Source: Coriolopsis trogii | Taxonomy: Eukaryota; Basidiomycota; Agaricomycetes; Polyporales; Polyporaceae | Direction: 5' to 3' | NCBI GenBank assembly: GCA_020543525.1 | Contig: JAHYIO010000024.1 | Coordinates: forward strand, 1-50,287 | DNA: 50,287 bases | In this document: positions 1 through 9,436 of the stretch, in pieces | Numbering within the stretch: position 1 is the first letter of the stretch | Layout: every line of letters starts with the position of its first letter | Position numbers and translations under genes: made by a program | Notes under the pieces: generated by a model | What the model was told of the DNA's origin: nothing | What the model saw: only the letters and a program-made list of their open reading frames with translations | Databases searched by the model: none

Positions 1-411
1 TATATAGGCATTCTGCGACTCCTCCGTTCTTCTGCTGTATGAATGCAATTTGCGTAAGGATATCGAATTGGTCGATGATCTGCGACGTACGCGCACGCGG
101 TCTACCAGCGCTCCACTCCGCTACTAACTTCGCCTTCTCGCAAACCTGGAACTGATCAGGTCAAATCCACCAACTATCGACTGTATTTCGAAACCTCATC
201 TTCGTACGCTGTCTGATTCTGTCGTCGCCGTATCGTACCACTACCAGTCTTGTTCCTCACCCCGTTCCTCAGAACCACCATCAACAATCTGGCACTGTCG
301 GCTTTCATGCGCCCTCTTCATGGTCAATCTTCGCCCCACTACAATGGCGCATGCTAAATTGCTGCGCTCTTTTAGTAACATCGTCCTCTGCTCAGTCCTA
401 ATCACGTACTG

Positions 412-993
412 ATGTATGCAGAGCGTCATCTTTCCGCATTACCGACATCCGCTCGCATGCGCTTGGCCCGCGTCATGCGTTCTCGAATCTCACGGGCAGA
501 TGCGCCTGGACGTATTTATGCCTACAAAGTGAGAGGTAAGGATTTTTTGCAGACCATTGGGAGACCATTGGAATGCACCTCACTATTTCAGACCGATATC
601 GGCGAGACATCGTACATATCAAGGTAGGGCGCTCTGCCAATGTTGCACGACGGCTCGACGAATGGACACGGTCATGTCCCTCTACACGGCCTCAACTATT
701 GGGAGTGTGGCCGCCATTCGGGACGCCTGCCGCGAGGTACTCACACCGACTGGAGCGTTTGGTTCATTTGGAGCTCTCTGGCAAAGCGACTAATTCCCGC
801 CACATCCAGTGCCCCGATTGTGAGTTCTAATTGTGTCTCTAGCTTTTTGGATACTTATGGTTCACATTCAGGCCGTCGTAAGCACCGCGAAATCTTCATA
901 TTCACGAAACTCGGAGGTAAGGACAAAGGCCGGGAATGGCAGGCTATCATACGGCCAGTCGTTGAAAGGTGGGGCATGTTTCTGAAGACGTGA
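412..993 (+). CDS. T5orf172 (DUF1766/Mug113-like) domain protein, copy A
   Basis: I read three exons: 412-535, 592-819 and 872-993, with introns 536-591 and 820-871 (gtaagg..cag and gtgagt..cag) in compatible phases, giving about 157 residues. The product shows the order typical of the fungal T5orf172 domain, a GIY-YIG-like fold: GRIYAYKV, then IKVGRSANVARRL with EW and SCPS, then HRLERLVHLEL, a CPDC pair, and KHREIFIF near the C-terminus. The family is related to GIY-YIG nucleases, but whether fungal copies cut DNA is not known to me. The start is the ATG at 412; an intron acceptor (gtatgcag) lies immediately downstream, so an upstream exon is possible. Two closer relatives lie at 4565-5138 and 19013-19586 on the other strand. 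Confidence 0.72.
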
Positions 994-1119
994 TATTACT
1001 ATAACACTTGTTTTCCGGGCGAGATCATCAGCAAAAAGCGCAGTCGCCGACGAAAGGCGGCGGCGGTGGTAGTGCGTGACAAGCGCCTCAGCGACCCGTC
1101 GGACGGTGGTCGGGTATGG

Positions 1120-1805
1120 TCAGACACCTCGGAGAACACGCATGGTCAGTAGCTCTCTGGCTGAAGCAAATATATTGATTGTGGAGCATCGTGTCTGCGT
1201 CACCCGACGCTCTCACCCGCTTCTTCGAGTCTGAGTCAAATACATTTCGTCATCAATCAAGCCCTCATTGTGTACCCAGGTGTTAGCATACCCGCTGCAC
1301 AAGACTCCGTAGACGTTCGCAAACTGCGTGACAGTAAATACGAGCGAGGAGACAGTGAAGATGGACGCCAACTGCAGGATAGATTCCATCACGCGCCATC
1401 GGACGGTGCGCAGCCGGGAGCCTTTCGGACGGTACGCGCGCGCGCTCCTCCTCCACCCGAAGAGCGGCTTCATGACAAGGACTAGTGGGGTGGGGCGCTG
1501 TCAGCGCGGAGAAGTAGATAGACAGAGCATTGTACGCACGAGTTGTTATGGTATTACTAGCGAGCGTCGTGAGGAAGTGCGCGCGAGTACAGGCATGCAG
1601 GTTCAGAAGAGGCACTGTTCTCATCGTCTCCGACACGACGAGGGATATACCAAGTGCTTGCCGACGAACCATTAAGTGTGGTAGCATCGCAACAGAGGAA
1701 ACGAGACGTACCTGCAGCAGCAACGAGGCGGACGTCTATGAGAAGAAGCACGATGAGTGGGTGGAATGACCAGACGTCTGACGACGTTGATTGCGTCCAA
1801 GTCAC
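1120..1805 (-). pseudogene. C-terminal part of a 7TM basidiomycete membrane protein
   Basis: On the minus strand a chain of exons can be joined by good splice signals. It runs from a hydrophobic segment (SFHPLIVLLLIDVRLVAAA), through SNTITTLLVMK with a basic RSARAYRPKGSR loop, to a long membrane segment (ESILQLASIFTVSSLVFTV) and a short tail ending ELLTMRVLRGV at a TGA at 1120-1122. The pattern of TNTI-type helix, basic loop and VES/MES-type helix is what I know from 7TM proteins expanded in Agaricomycetes. No ATG opens the first exon; the frame begins at a GTG overlapping the end of the esterase remnant next door. The other half of such a protein lies beyond the esterase at about 4100-4535, so this looks like part of an interrupted gene. 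Function is unknown. Confidence 0.5.
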
Positions 1806-1807
1806 AG

Positions 1808-3434
1808 TCAGACGAGGGCTCGAGAGGTCGACGGAGAACGCCTCGCCAGATCGACGGTGGCATCGTTAAACTGCAACGTTGACCTATCTTGCGTATCGTA
1901 CCGCGGCCATCGGACAGCGCTGCCACCCGCCGCATTCGGATCGAGGGTTCTGACGAACCGAATGAAGTACTCCGTCATGTCGCTGGGACCAAATGCCAGA
2001 GCCACGTCGGTGCCGTGGGCCTGTATTGAGTATATATCAGCCGACACACCATCTCTGTAGTCACTATATGCCACTTACTTTGCCGAGTCCTGCGAAAGCA
2101 TCGCGCGCGACCACTGCGCATAACCATCGCGATCAGATGCAATCTCGAGTCGAGTTCGTGGCAATCAATGAAGTTGTAAGCAGTGTGGCTGGACGAGTAC
2201 TTGTCCAAGATCGCGAGCCGGGGTGACTGGTACCACAGGTCTCTGTGCAATGCTGTGATCCGCTTGTACTGAGAGGCGAATGCATATCCATCTCCGGTGT
2301 CTAACGGAGAGCCACCCGCCGGATCGGATGGATATAGCTCGAGGCTTGCCCTCAGATCTTCAGGACGCGCTCCGCGGAACCAAGATCACTCGATGAGCTT
2401 CGCGAAGTCGTCGTCGGTACTGCGGAGGCGTCAGGGTGTATACCTTGAATGCGATGTAGGGCCGGAGGACACCTACGTGATATTTGGGGCTCCACATGCG
2501 AACAAGGTACCTTCGTCTTTGGTGGTGCCTGCGATGCCGTGAATAAAGAATAAACGCGCGTTGTTCGGAGAGACACATACCAATGATGTAAGGCACGTTT
2601 GCCAGCTTGCCATGCTCAATGTACGGCTAAGAACACTCCATCAGCATAAGGCATATACGGGGACAAGATGCCCTGCTCTGCCAGTCAGTATCGTGTCGGG
2701 GTAAGCAAGCATGCGCTTTCACGGGTGAGTTTGGTACATCGTTGGCAGCATCGTGTAATGCGTCGACAGGCACACTGCGCAAACACTCAAGCGTACCCTC
2801 CGCCCCTGAGCACCCGACCCGGTCGACGACGGAGTCGTACGTGGCCTGCGCCTTCGCTATGTGACCGATCTCAGCGGCACCTTGCGATCACTCACCACCA
2901 GTACAGGCAACTTGGCACCGTCAGTGACGGCTGGTCGTATGACGTTGAGGTTTAAGCCTGCAAGGCGCATCAGAATCCTGCCAGACGGCCGAAGCACGAG
3001 GCGCGACTCACAGTCTTCGCTATGGGGAACCACCCGTTTCGAATAGAACGGAGCCAGGTAAGCGAAGAGGTCTTGTTTGAGCTCCTCCGACTCTACGGGG
3101 GCAAAACCTGACTCTTGTTGTATACATTGATTGCCCCATGCCGTCGCATCGAGCGTCCCGTTGTATGACGTCCGTACTTGCGGAAGGTTGAGGCGCAGAT
3201 CTCCGACTCTGGATAAGGATGAGTGCGAGCATAGTAATGACGGGACTAGACTCACGGCGGCAAGGCATAGGGAATGCCCAGAAAGCTATCCACGGACCCA
3301 TTAGTGGTCCCAATCACAGTCGCAGTTTCGAGCTGGACAGTAGGTGGCTCCCAGGGCGTGTGCGTATCGGTACTCCAGTACGACTGCCAAGGTTGAAGGA
3401 GAAGACTCGGGAAGTAGAAGTTGCTCAGATCCAT
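1808..3434 (-). pseudogene. Type-B carboxylesterase/lipase pseudogene
   Basis: The first exon (ATG at 3434) ends SVDSFLGIPYALPP, the classic N-terminal esterase motif. It is followed by VGDLRLNLPQ, then a spliced SEDC/LNLNVIRPA and GAKLPVLV. Normally the GGGF oxyanion loop and the GESAG serine come next, over more than 100 residues. Here the sequence jumps straight to AKAQATYDSVVDRVGC, so the nucleophile region is absent. Further on are YADGVFL followed by a frame break, VPYIIGTTKDEGTLF (the acidic residue), an in-frame TGA at 2386-2388 before SWFRGARPEDLR, ELYPSDPAGGSP, and AHGTDVALAFG (the histidine) with YFIRFVRTLDPN. The frame ends at 1808. In this family Ser, Glu/Asp and His form the triad; only two are left. 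Several introns are still well formed, so decay is fairly recent. Confidence 0.8.
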
Positions 3435-4142
3435 GACTTCCTCACAGGCGGAATGTGGGGGAGAGAGCGAGATGGATATGCTGACTCTGATCACGAGGGC
3501 ACGGTATATACTCCGGGCGTAATGGGTTTCGTGCCGTCCTTCGTATCCACGGCTCTGTCTTGCTAGCGGAACCGCGGGCAGAGTTCAGTGACTCACTGAT
3601 CGTCTGGAGCGGCGAGTAGTCATCGGGTCTCGCCAGGGCGCGTCGAGGGCAATTGCGCGAAAACGGACCAAGAATTTCAAGGGGAATGTACACTGCAACG
3701 ATGCCTGCTCTCGACCGTCTACTTGAGTGACGCGTCCTACTGCCCGTCCTGTCGTCATACCCACCAGTGCGATTCGGTTTAGAGTGACCTGTGAGAGGAT
3801 GAGAGAGCGCGACGCGACGGCGAGCGAGTGGCAGGTCCACTCTTCTGTGAACGTTGCGGGTCACGAGCCGCTCGTGCAGAGTCTGGTCTCGCGGCGAGAA
3901 ACCCTCGCCGGAGGAAATCAGCTCAGAGACATTCAACTCCTTAACTTATGCCATTGTTCGTACTCACGACCGTCTAGACCTCTGGCCGACGTTAGCGACG
4001 ACCACGGACAGAACGCCCGAGACAGACGGTCTGTTCTCGAAGAGTGGCGCACCGGTGTCGCATGCCCTCACGAACCTGATAGGTCGCAAGCCACCCTCTC
4101 CCACCGTCCTCCGGCCAGTGCGCCCACCGACGGACGTGCAAA

Positions 4143-4535
4143 AATAGGATACCTAGCAGGTCAGTTGTTAACCTCTCGAGAGATTTCAAGTGTGGCCACA
4201 GGACCTTAGCGCGAACGGTATGAAGACAGCTCTCCACGAGCTCTTCCATACGACAAATGCACGATATCTGGCCCGTGTAGCGATGTTGAACTGTGAATAT
4301 CAGAGTTAATGAATGGGAGTTAGCGTAGGCGAACAGAACGGATACCTCTGGAACGGACGCACCTAAGCGAGGACAGAGAAGAGGAAGGGAGATGGCGCAT
4401 AGGTACGCCATAGATGCCTGCTCCTAGGCCGTTATTCAATTGTTTTAGCATACTGTATCCGTCATAACGCTCGGGAAACACATACCGCAATCTCACTGCC
4501 GTCAACAATTATGCGTTTGAGCTCTTCGAGTGTAC
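4143..4535 (-). pseudogene. N-terminal part of a 7TM basidiomycete membrane protein
   Basis: Minus-strand exon-like blocks sit between good splice sites. One carries TLEELKRIIVDGSEIA up to a gtatgt donor; the next begins GAGIYGV after cctag. The block 4290-4205 reads FNIATRARYRAFVVWKSSW followed by RAVFIPFAL, resembling the conserved helix (R-Y-x-V-W-x-x-S-W) of Agaricomycete 7TM proteins. The frame between GAGIYG and this block is not cleanly open, so I call it a remnant. The first two blocks are repeated in the duplicated copy near 18850-18970, where they abut a kinase pseudogene. The matching C-terminal half lies at 1120-1805 beyond the esterase. The sequence 3435-4140 may hold further decayed exons, which I could not resolve. 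Confidence 0.4.
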
Positions 4536-4564
4536 TACAAGAAAGACGAAGTTTACATGTAATG

Positions 4565-5138
4565 TCACTCATTCAAAAAGGCGTCCCACCATCGCACAAT
4601 CGGCAGAATCAGTTCGTTCCATATGTCTGCCGGCTCGACTGCATTGCCCATCACGAACTGAAATTGCTCTCTGTGCCGGCGGCGGCCTGTGACATTGATG
4701 TACCATAAGTGTACGCCGTACAGAAAAAAAAAGGGAACGCACAGTCGTAGCATTGCTGCCGTGGGTTCGACGCGCATATGGCCAAAGTCAAATGGACTAG
4801 GCGCTCGAGTCGATGCGTATTCGCAGCAGGTTCTCCAGCAGGGGGCCAGGATCCTATGAGAGTTGGATCGGCTGAGGGACAGGATCGCCGCCATTCGCTG
4901 ATTCGTTGGCCTACATCATTCGTTCTACCAACCTTGATGGTAATTGCGTTCGACGACGACCCCTCTGGACAACAACAAAGCGTGTTATAATGGTAGAGAG
5001 CGAGCAAAGGCGAAAAAGGGGCGAACCATGGACCACAAACGCGTAAATATATCCCTCCTCCTCTGCTAGAGACAAGGGGAGGCGGCTTGTGGAGGCTAAA
5101 CGCTCTTCAATGCTCTCTGGGAACGATAGAGGGTTCAT
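4565..5138 (-). CDS. T5orf172 (DUF1766/Mug113-like) domain protein, copy B
   Basis: Exons are 5138-5027, 4964-4743 and 4686-4565 on the minus strand (112, 222 and 122 bases), giving 151 residues. Motifs in order are GYIYAFVVHG, ITIKVGRTNDVGQRISEW, RSCPS, HRLERLVHLTL, CYDC and RRHREQFQF, ending in DAFLNE. Exon lengths are identical to copy C at 19013-19586. The first intron has a weak donor (gttcgc) where copy C has gtatgt, and the probable 5'UTR intron has lost its acceptor AG just before the ATG. The protein frame is still open throughout. The fold is GIY-YIG-like; activity and targets are unknown. Confidence 0.72.
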
Positions 5139-5388
5139 TTGGATGAGTATTAGGATAGATATATGTCAGAAGAGGGAGCTATACACTTACCTGCTTGTTT
5201 CTGGGGCATGGAGGTGACGGCAGGGAAGAGAGAGAGAGAGAGGTGTGAGCTGGCACTTAAGTGACTAGAGCGCGAGAGCTGTCAAGGCTAACACTAGGTT
5301 CTCGCGATGGGAACCTATACTCTGATGGGATTCCCGCGACAATATCTTGAGGAGTAGTGGTGCCGGCGCTTCAACGTACCATCGCATC

Positions 5389-5408
5389 GGCACACACACA
5401 CACACAAA
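5389..5408. repeat. CA microsatellite
   Basis: A run of cacacacaca units ends in a few aaca variants, in the upstream region of T5orf172 copy B. The matching place in the duplicated copy (19841-19874) has a longer and more varied CA tract, as expected for a length-variable microsatellite. Confidence 0.85.
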
Positions 5409-5799
5409 CAAAGAGACGGCGTATTTTGGGCGTAATTTGGAGGCGTAAGGCATTTTTTCTTGAAAATTCACGGTGGTACATGTATCTACCTGGATGCAAG
5501 CGAGTCAGTACACGTCGTAGTTCAGGCATGGACATGTATACGTACATAGGCGTCCCTCTATGTTCACGTTCGACGCGACAGTGTTTGTACTCAAAATCTG
5601 TGCTCAAAGACGCTCCTGCAAAAGATCCTGTTCATGATTCTGCGGATGAATTAGACTCGGTGCACGCTATAAGAGGTTGTCACCTACCACTACGTCCGCG
5701 CTCAACTGTGCACAGCCACCAGCCTAACCATGCGCACGACATGCAACTTGAAGCCGAGCAAGTAGCTTTGCCCACATACAGGGCGGAGTGATGCACGAG

Positions 5800-6105
5800 G
5801 CCCGGAAGGTAGAGCTGCATACGAAGCTCTTCGACCTCGTCGAAGAGTGCGTTGACCAGTGGGTTGATTGGCTCGTCGTCTTCCACACTGGTCTCTTCTC
5901 CGTCGTCCATCTCTTTGTCCTCTGTATAGCTGGCAACTGAGAACGCGCAACATGGCACAGTTGGTAAGACATACCCTCAAGAACTTCGAGGTGTGCTTCG
6001 CTCGCTTTCCTTCCAGGGCCGCTTAGCGAGAGGTGAGTGTGCTTCGTGCGTTCGGAGCCCGCAAGGTCGACGAGAGTCAATCGGGACGTTTGGATACATG
6101 TTGGA
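5800..6105 (-). pseudogene. Kinesin motor-like fragment
   Basis: The minus strand reads RLTLVDLAGSERTK, the switch II signature of kinesin motor domains, followed by about 25 residues ending LEVLEG. A short intron-like gap (gtatgt..ctcag, 38 bases) then leads to an acidic segment with TEDKEMDDGEETS and VEELRMQLYLPG. I see no P-loop (GxxxxGKS/T) or the rest of a motor domain nearby. The fragment stops at the edge of the duplicated segment (about 5797). It is probably a stranded exon of a kinesin. The 14-residue signature is the only diagnostic part, so the call is tentative. Confidence 0.4.
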
Positions 6106-6127
6106 TCCTACCAACACGGGCATCAGT

Positions 6128-7612
6128 CTACGTGCTTGTCCTGTGGGGGGTAACAAACTGATCACGTACGTCTCGCTCGCCACGATGTACCCGAAGAACC
6201 TTGATTTCGTGACGAGTGCATGGCCCCTCACAGCTGACCGCCCATAGCGCAAGCATCGACTCCACCGCGATCAAAAGCCGAGGACCTGCGCGCTCATCTT
6301 CTCGCCACGCAGGAGATCGTTCCCGGTCGCGACATGGACCAGTATCAAGGTGCCTCTCGTCAGCGAATTCATGTGGGGGCCGGAGATGTTCGAAGCAGAT
6401 GTCGTCCAACACGGACAGGTCCTCGAGCAAGCGTGGGGCCATGAGCTGCACCCGACGACGATGGTATATAGTCATGTATCCTAGATCCATGTCGCGCACG
6501 AGGTTGAGTCGGAGGAAGGGTGCGGCAGGGTGCGCGAGCACGGCGGTCAGGGTGGGGGTCATGTCCGGGGGCGTGGAAAACGTGCGCGGCGCCGCCATTT
6601 CGACCAGGCTCGAGTCGTCGTGCTCAGGGTCATACAAGAGTGCGTCTGTGCGCACGTCGGCTGGCGAGTGCACGGGAAGTTTGAGTATGACGCCCTGAAG
6701 CTTCTTGATGCCAATGAGTGCGTTTCCGACTGCAGCCCAGAGAGTCTCAGAAATTTCGGGGCTGTCCGTGGAAAAGACGTTCGCGTTTAGTCGATGCAAG
6801 GTCTAGAAAAGCCAGATACTCGCCTGGAATGGTGTCGGAGTGAGAGTCGAGATCTGTTTGCAGATCCAGCCTGAGAAACAGGATGCCTGCTCTTGCCAGT
6901 GTTCGCAAAAACGCACACAGCGATGGGACATTAATGGTCATGGGGGGTCTGATGGAGAGATACTGCAGGGCGCTGAAGTCCATAGGCTTGTGTGCGTACT
7001 CGAAATACTTGGAAGGTGCACGGTGCCAATGCCAGGATCTGGCATTCTGTGATTGTTGTTCCAGGGGAGACTCTATACCCACACGGCTCGTAAAGTCAAA
7101 TTCTTCGAGATGCAAACTCTCCAGTTGCGCTGATTGTAAGCCGGTCAGAAGACAAGGGAGGGAACAGTGATGGGCGTCGACTACGAGCCGGACGAGTGGC
7201 AGGGCGGGCGGGGGATCCAGGATAGTGCCTTCTTCCCACCACAGCGCAATGTTCCATAGGTGTAGAGAATGCAATCCCGTGAAAAGCGGAAGCACCGACA
7301 GGAAGGCGGGATAGTCCAATGTGGCAATTTCAAGGCCGTAGAGACGAGGGGCTCTCTGCCGCCTTCGACCTTCGATACCGCCCGCTGGGGCGATGGAATC
7401 ATTGCAATCACCTTCCCAGAGTGTCAATCGGTGGGGACGTGACTTTGATCCCAGAGAAGAGTAGTGGTCGAGCGACAGCACACCACTCCTGCCATACCAG
7501 AGAGCACTTTTTGAAGACCCTTTTGCTCAACTCATCAGTCTTCATCAGTCTTGTTGACCTCGCCAAAGACACAATGAGCCACGTCCGCGGGTAGGTGGGG
7601 GTGCGAAGGCAT
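6128..7612 (-). pseudogene. F-box/leucine-rich-repeat protein, frameshifted
   Basis: The minus-strand ATG at 7612 opens MPSHPHLPADVAHCVFGEV, then KRVFKKCSLVWQEWCAVARP in another frame. This is the layout of the F-box domains common in Agaricomycetes (LP.D......., then CSLVCR.W...ARP.LF). The long stretch from about 7340 to 6800 is Leu-rich with LRR spacing (FLSVLPLFTGLHSLHLWNI, LESLHLEEFDF, LQYLSI, FLRLDLQTD). A second frame change near 6800 leads to LHRLNANVFS and VGNALIGIKKLQGVILKLP. The first break is explained exactly by a 10-base tandem duplication at 7532-7551. F-box proteins recruit substrates to SCF ubiquitin ligases. This copy should not make a full product unless splicing rescues it. 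Confidence 0.65.
7532..7551. repeat. Perfect 10-base tandem duplication
   Basis: tcatcagtct occurs twice in a row. On the minus strand this places two stop codons after NKTDED in the F-box exon. With one copy the frame would read straight from NKTDE into LSKRVFKKCS, so the duplication is a simple inactivating event. Confidence 0.9.
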
Positions 7613-8196
7613 GTCTTGATGTCAGGCTGAGGAACGGTAGGGAGACGTGACAGTCGACCAGTGGAAACTCATCGATGTTCAAACGTTCCACGCGGAGTAT
7701 TGATGCCTCTGTGCTCTCAATCTATCAGCGTAAATTAGTACTCATTGTCGATATGTACTTACCTCGCTGTTCAGAGTCGAAGTGTGAGCTGGCATTGGGC
7801 AAAGCAGCTCATGGCCAATTACGAGGTATCGCCCCACGGTGTATCCGCGTGTTAATGCGCTCCCACGGTTGTTTCAGGCGTAGCGCCGGCGGCAAGGCGA
7901 TTCACTTGAGGCGCGGGAATGTGTTACACGGCCGCGAGGCCATCAAACAGGGACTATCGAATCCCGTCACTTCGGACCAGGAGGAGCTCGCTAGCGTCCC
8001 TTCGGAATAGGACGAGGCGTGAGCATTACCCGAGTGCTTATGGTGTCATGGGACATGGTCCTTAGTGGCGATGCCCCCGATGGGAGGTTCGGTTCCCTGT
8101 AGCCGTACATTCCTAACCATTGCGACCCTTCAGGCAGTTCCCATGAAAGTCGAAGTTGTGCAAAGAGTCCATGTGGTGTTCAAAATGACCGAGTAC

Positions 8197-9000
8197 TTAC
8201 TTTTCGGGATAATCGGCTGAATATGTAAATAATCTGGGGAAGAGGCGTCGCGTTACCCCGTCGCCATAGGTCACCAGAATGCCGTGCTGCCAAGCGGCGT
8301 GGAGGAAGTCGGCATTCAGCAACATGTTCCAGATTTGCTGGAAGAGTTCTCGCCGACAGAACTTCTCTGTTTCTTCTGTTGCGCGCATGCCGAATGTTTT
8401 CGTATAGAAGGCCTGGAAATTGTCGGGTAGCTGTTGTGACGGCGAGTATGTCATGATCAAATGAGTTCAACAAAGGGGCGCACATCTGGTATGTAAGCGA
8501 GATGCTCGGGTGCAAACTCGGTCGGACGGCTACGGATGTACTTCGACAGGCTGCCGAAGCACAAGTAGATGAGCCATAGGTGCGCCGTTCCAAAGCTTGA
8601 GAGGTGCGTCGAATCAGACGACATGAGCAACGGGAGTATGCAATACTCCACGCTCGGGTCGTCATCGGGGTCGCGGGGCTTGGCGCGCAACTCGGCCTCC
8701 TCGCGTAGGAAAGCGTCGAGTTGTACCGCGGATGGGTTCCGGAGGCACCTGCCCTGTGAGGGGGATGAACGGCTGGCCTCTGCCGGTTGGCGTGAGTCGG
8801 TGGATTGTGGGGGGTTCCAATACAGTTGATGGTCAGTCCAATGATAGGAATCTTTCCAGCGTGAGTGCGGGTCGGTCGCAACAGACTTGATGAGATCCAG
8901 AAGTCGACGGTGAACCACGCCGTCGACTGTAAAATGGGGCCCCGCGTCCTCTGTCTTGTGCTCGGAACGCGTTTCGCAAGGGGAAATGAGACGGAGCTGT
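8197..9000 (-). mobile_element. Plavaka-type transposase fragment
   Basis: The minus strand reads HRRLLDLIKSVATDPHSRW, YHWTDHQLYW, VQLDAFLREEAELRAK, CILPLLMSSDSTHLSSFG and SLSKYIRSRPTEFAPEHLAY. A 52-base intron (gtgcgc..aacag) then joins IPD to LPDNFQAFYTKTFG, followed by RRELFQQIWNMLLNADFLHA, HGILVTYGDG and FPRLFTYSADYPEK. The S-D-x-T-x-L-S-x-F-G and FTYSADYPEK motifs are typical of Plavaka (KDZ/CACTA-like) transposases of basidiomycetes. After a normal-looking gtaagt donor at about 8200 the usual CPCPRC continuation is missing, so the element is truncated. I found no clear terminal inverted repeats. Confidence 0.75.
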
Positions 9001-9436
9001 GGTGCCAGCCGTATTCCGCGGCGAACGCACCATCGTCAATGGTCGTCAGTGGTCATACACCACTAGAGACTGACCTTGCGCGCGCGCCGCGCCGCGAGAG
9101 ATGCCCACTCATGTCCGTACCCCTCCCGTTCCCGGGCTGGGCTGACCGTTCAAGACGCGTCTGACCGTCTTCGTAGCAATCCGACGAAGATTGTCATGCG
9201 TTTTATGAGATGACCGCATACGGTCACTGGGATGTATGTTTTGCTGATTTGGCTGTGGATGTGCGACGCGTGGGGTCACGTGATTGTGTTTACTGGATTG
9301 GGGTCGTTGCAGCCAACCGCTGGTCCGACTCCGAGAAGACAAGCAGCCGTCCCTGGCCATATTTAGTGCATTGTCGTCCCTGGTGCCAACACAACCCTGA
9401 ACAGACTGTCTTTCCCGGTGCTACAAGCCTAGTACG

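Larger units (their letters stand above)
4370..5797. repeat. Segmental duplication, copy 1
   Basis: This stretch of about 1.4 kb is repeated in the same orientation at about 18815-20272. The copies share the first exons of a 7TM gene, the whole T5orf172 gene, its 5' region with GA-rich and CA-rich runs, and the block ending ggagtgatgcacga at about 5797 and 20272. Beyond both ends similarity stops: copy 1 runs into the rest of the 7TM remnant on the left and a kinesin-like scrap on the right. The two copies differ at many single bases but stay collinear. Boundaries are by eye and good to perhaps 20 bases. Confidence 0.75.

Noticed and set aside
2386..2388. TGA in the esterase as a selenocysteine codon
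   Set aside because: The position is not catalytic in this family, the gene lacks its nucleophile region, and fungi of this group are not known to use selenocysteine.
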